Shown here piece by piece: positions 63,761 to 64,000 of a DNA stretch of 64,000 nucleotides. Below the pieces are notes generated by a model, which worked only from the letters and a program-made list of their open reading frames with translations, made no database searches and was not told the origin of the DNA. The position numbers were made by a program, and so were the translations under genes. The stretch is from NCBI RefSeq assembly GCF_017377855.1, contig NZ_JAFREP010000002.1, positions 480,108-544,107 on the forward strand. Reading direction: 5' to 3'. Positions within the stretch are counted from its first letter, which is position 1. Each line of letters opens with the position of its first letter. Origin of the DNA: Acanthopleuribacter pedis. Lineage in GTDB: Bacteria; Acidobacteriota; Holophagae; Acanthopleuribacterales; Acanthopleuribacteraceae.

Positions 63761-63880
63761 CCTAAGAAGCGCGATAAGAGCGTGGGATTTTCGTTAAAGA
63801 TCTGGAGCGAAATGGCTTGGAAAAAGCGGAAGCGCACCCGGTGGGTGCGGTGAGCATTTTTTCAGGCCGTTGCAGCCCAG
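63761..63880. repeat. Palindromic repeat element, right copy (inverted relative to the left copy)
   Basis: Begins CCTAAGAAGCGCGATAAGAG and ends GCCGTTGCAGCCCAG; pairs with 60481-60600 over 120 nt without gaps (9 mismatches counted). Contains a perfect internal hairpin CGCACCC-GGT-GGGTGCG. It has no extra outer arm, unlike the left copy. Confidence 0.88.
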
Positions 63881-63949
63881 ATAGTGTGTTGTGGGTTTGA
63901 GTGCAAGGGGAAATCTCAGGTTCCACCGTTTTTGTTAGAGCCAGGCATA

Positions 63950-63999
63950 CCCCGGCCTAGCGGCCGATGAAGCGGCCGTGTTCAGCGGGGGCATTTTTT
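63950..63999 (+). terminator. Possible terminator at the right edge
   Basis: Nested stems CCCCG / CGGGG (63950-63954 with 63986-63990) and CGGCCG / CGGCCG (63961-63966 with 63973-63978) are followed by TTTTTT at 63994-63999. It is about 240 nt past the kinase stop, so what it terminates is unclear. Confidence 0.35.
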
Positions 64000-64000
64000 C

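Noticed and set aside
60440..63880. Insertion sequence or transposon with its own transposase
   Set aside because: No transposase, integrase or resolvase frame lies between or next to the repeats; the only gene is a protein kinase.

Overview
The window is a high-GC bacterial chromosome segment from a didermal (Gram-negative type) organism: it carries a TonB-dependent receptor, an outer-membrane beta-barrel and a LolA-like protein. Secreted proteins with Ig-like and dockerin-like modules, a Ser/Thr kinase with a large C-terminal extracytoplasmic part, and very large NRPS genes would suit an Acidobacteriota/Acanthopleuribacter-like or similar predatory or marine lineage. That placement is a guess, because no rRNA or marker gene is present.

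Region 1 (1-39,721, all on the minus strand) is an iron-scavenging locus with biosynthesis and uptake together. Transcription runs right to left. First come a TonB-dependent receptor, two small membrane proteins (DUF3325-like and DUF3649-like) and a PepSY membrane protein. After a strong hairpin and a second promoter come an HpaB-type flavin monooxygenase, an HPPD/4-hydroxymandelate-synthase-family dioxygenase and three NRPS genes; the last NRPS runs off the left edge. Near-identical operator-like sequences sit in the promoters of the receptor and of the biosynthetic operon, consistent with joint Fur-type control. The visible assembly line is C-A-T-C-A-T-C / (half C)-A-T-E-C-A-T-C-A-T-C-A-T-C-A-T-C / (half C)-A-T-E-C-A-T-E(partial). 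Specificity codes read from the A domains suggest Lys-like, Pro, D-aromatic, Orn, unknown, Gly, Thr, D-Asn, D-Asn. No thioesterase, MbtH, PPTase, exporter or ornithine hydroxylase is in the window, so the cluster must continue to the left.

Region 2 (40,058-46,970) holds a secreted Ig/dockerin-like protein (+), a small Cys-rich secreted protein overlapping a beta-propeller lipoprotein (-), a large exported protein with one heme-c motif and a dockerin-like tail (-), and a short CRISPR array (5 repeats, 4 spacers) with no cas genes in the window.

Region 3 (46,970-52,081, minus) is an MMPL/RND transporter, LolA-like protein, beta-barrel and TetR operon with operator-like palindromes in its promoter region.

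Region 4 (52,511-60,399, plus) is a compact four-gene operon centred on a large fusion protein with two CapC/PgsC-like membrane repeats; it may make or export an anionic polymer or envelope component. Region 5 (60,440-63,880) is an AT-rich Ser/Thr kinase gene flanked by 120-bp inverted repeats that match at 111 of 120 positions, and looks like an inserted cassette. Most long ORFs opposite the NRPS genes are high-GC shadows and are not annotated. No tRNA, rRNA or transposase gene was found. Base-composition statements are by eye; domain positions inside the giant proteins are estimates.
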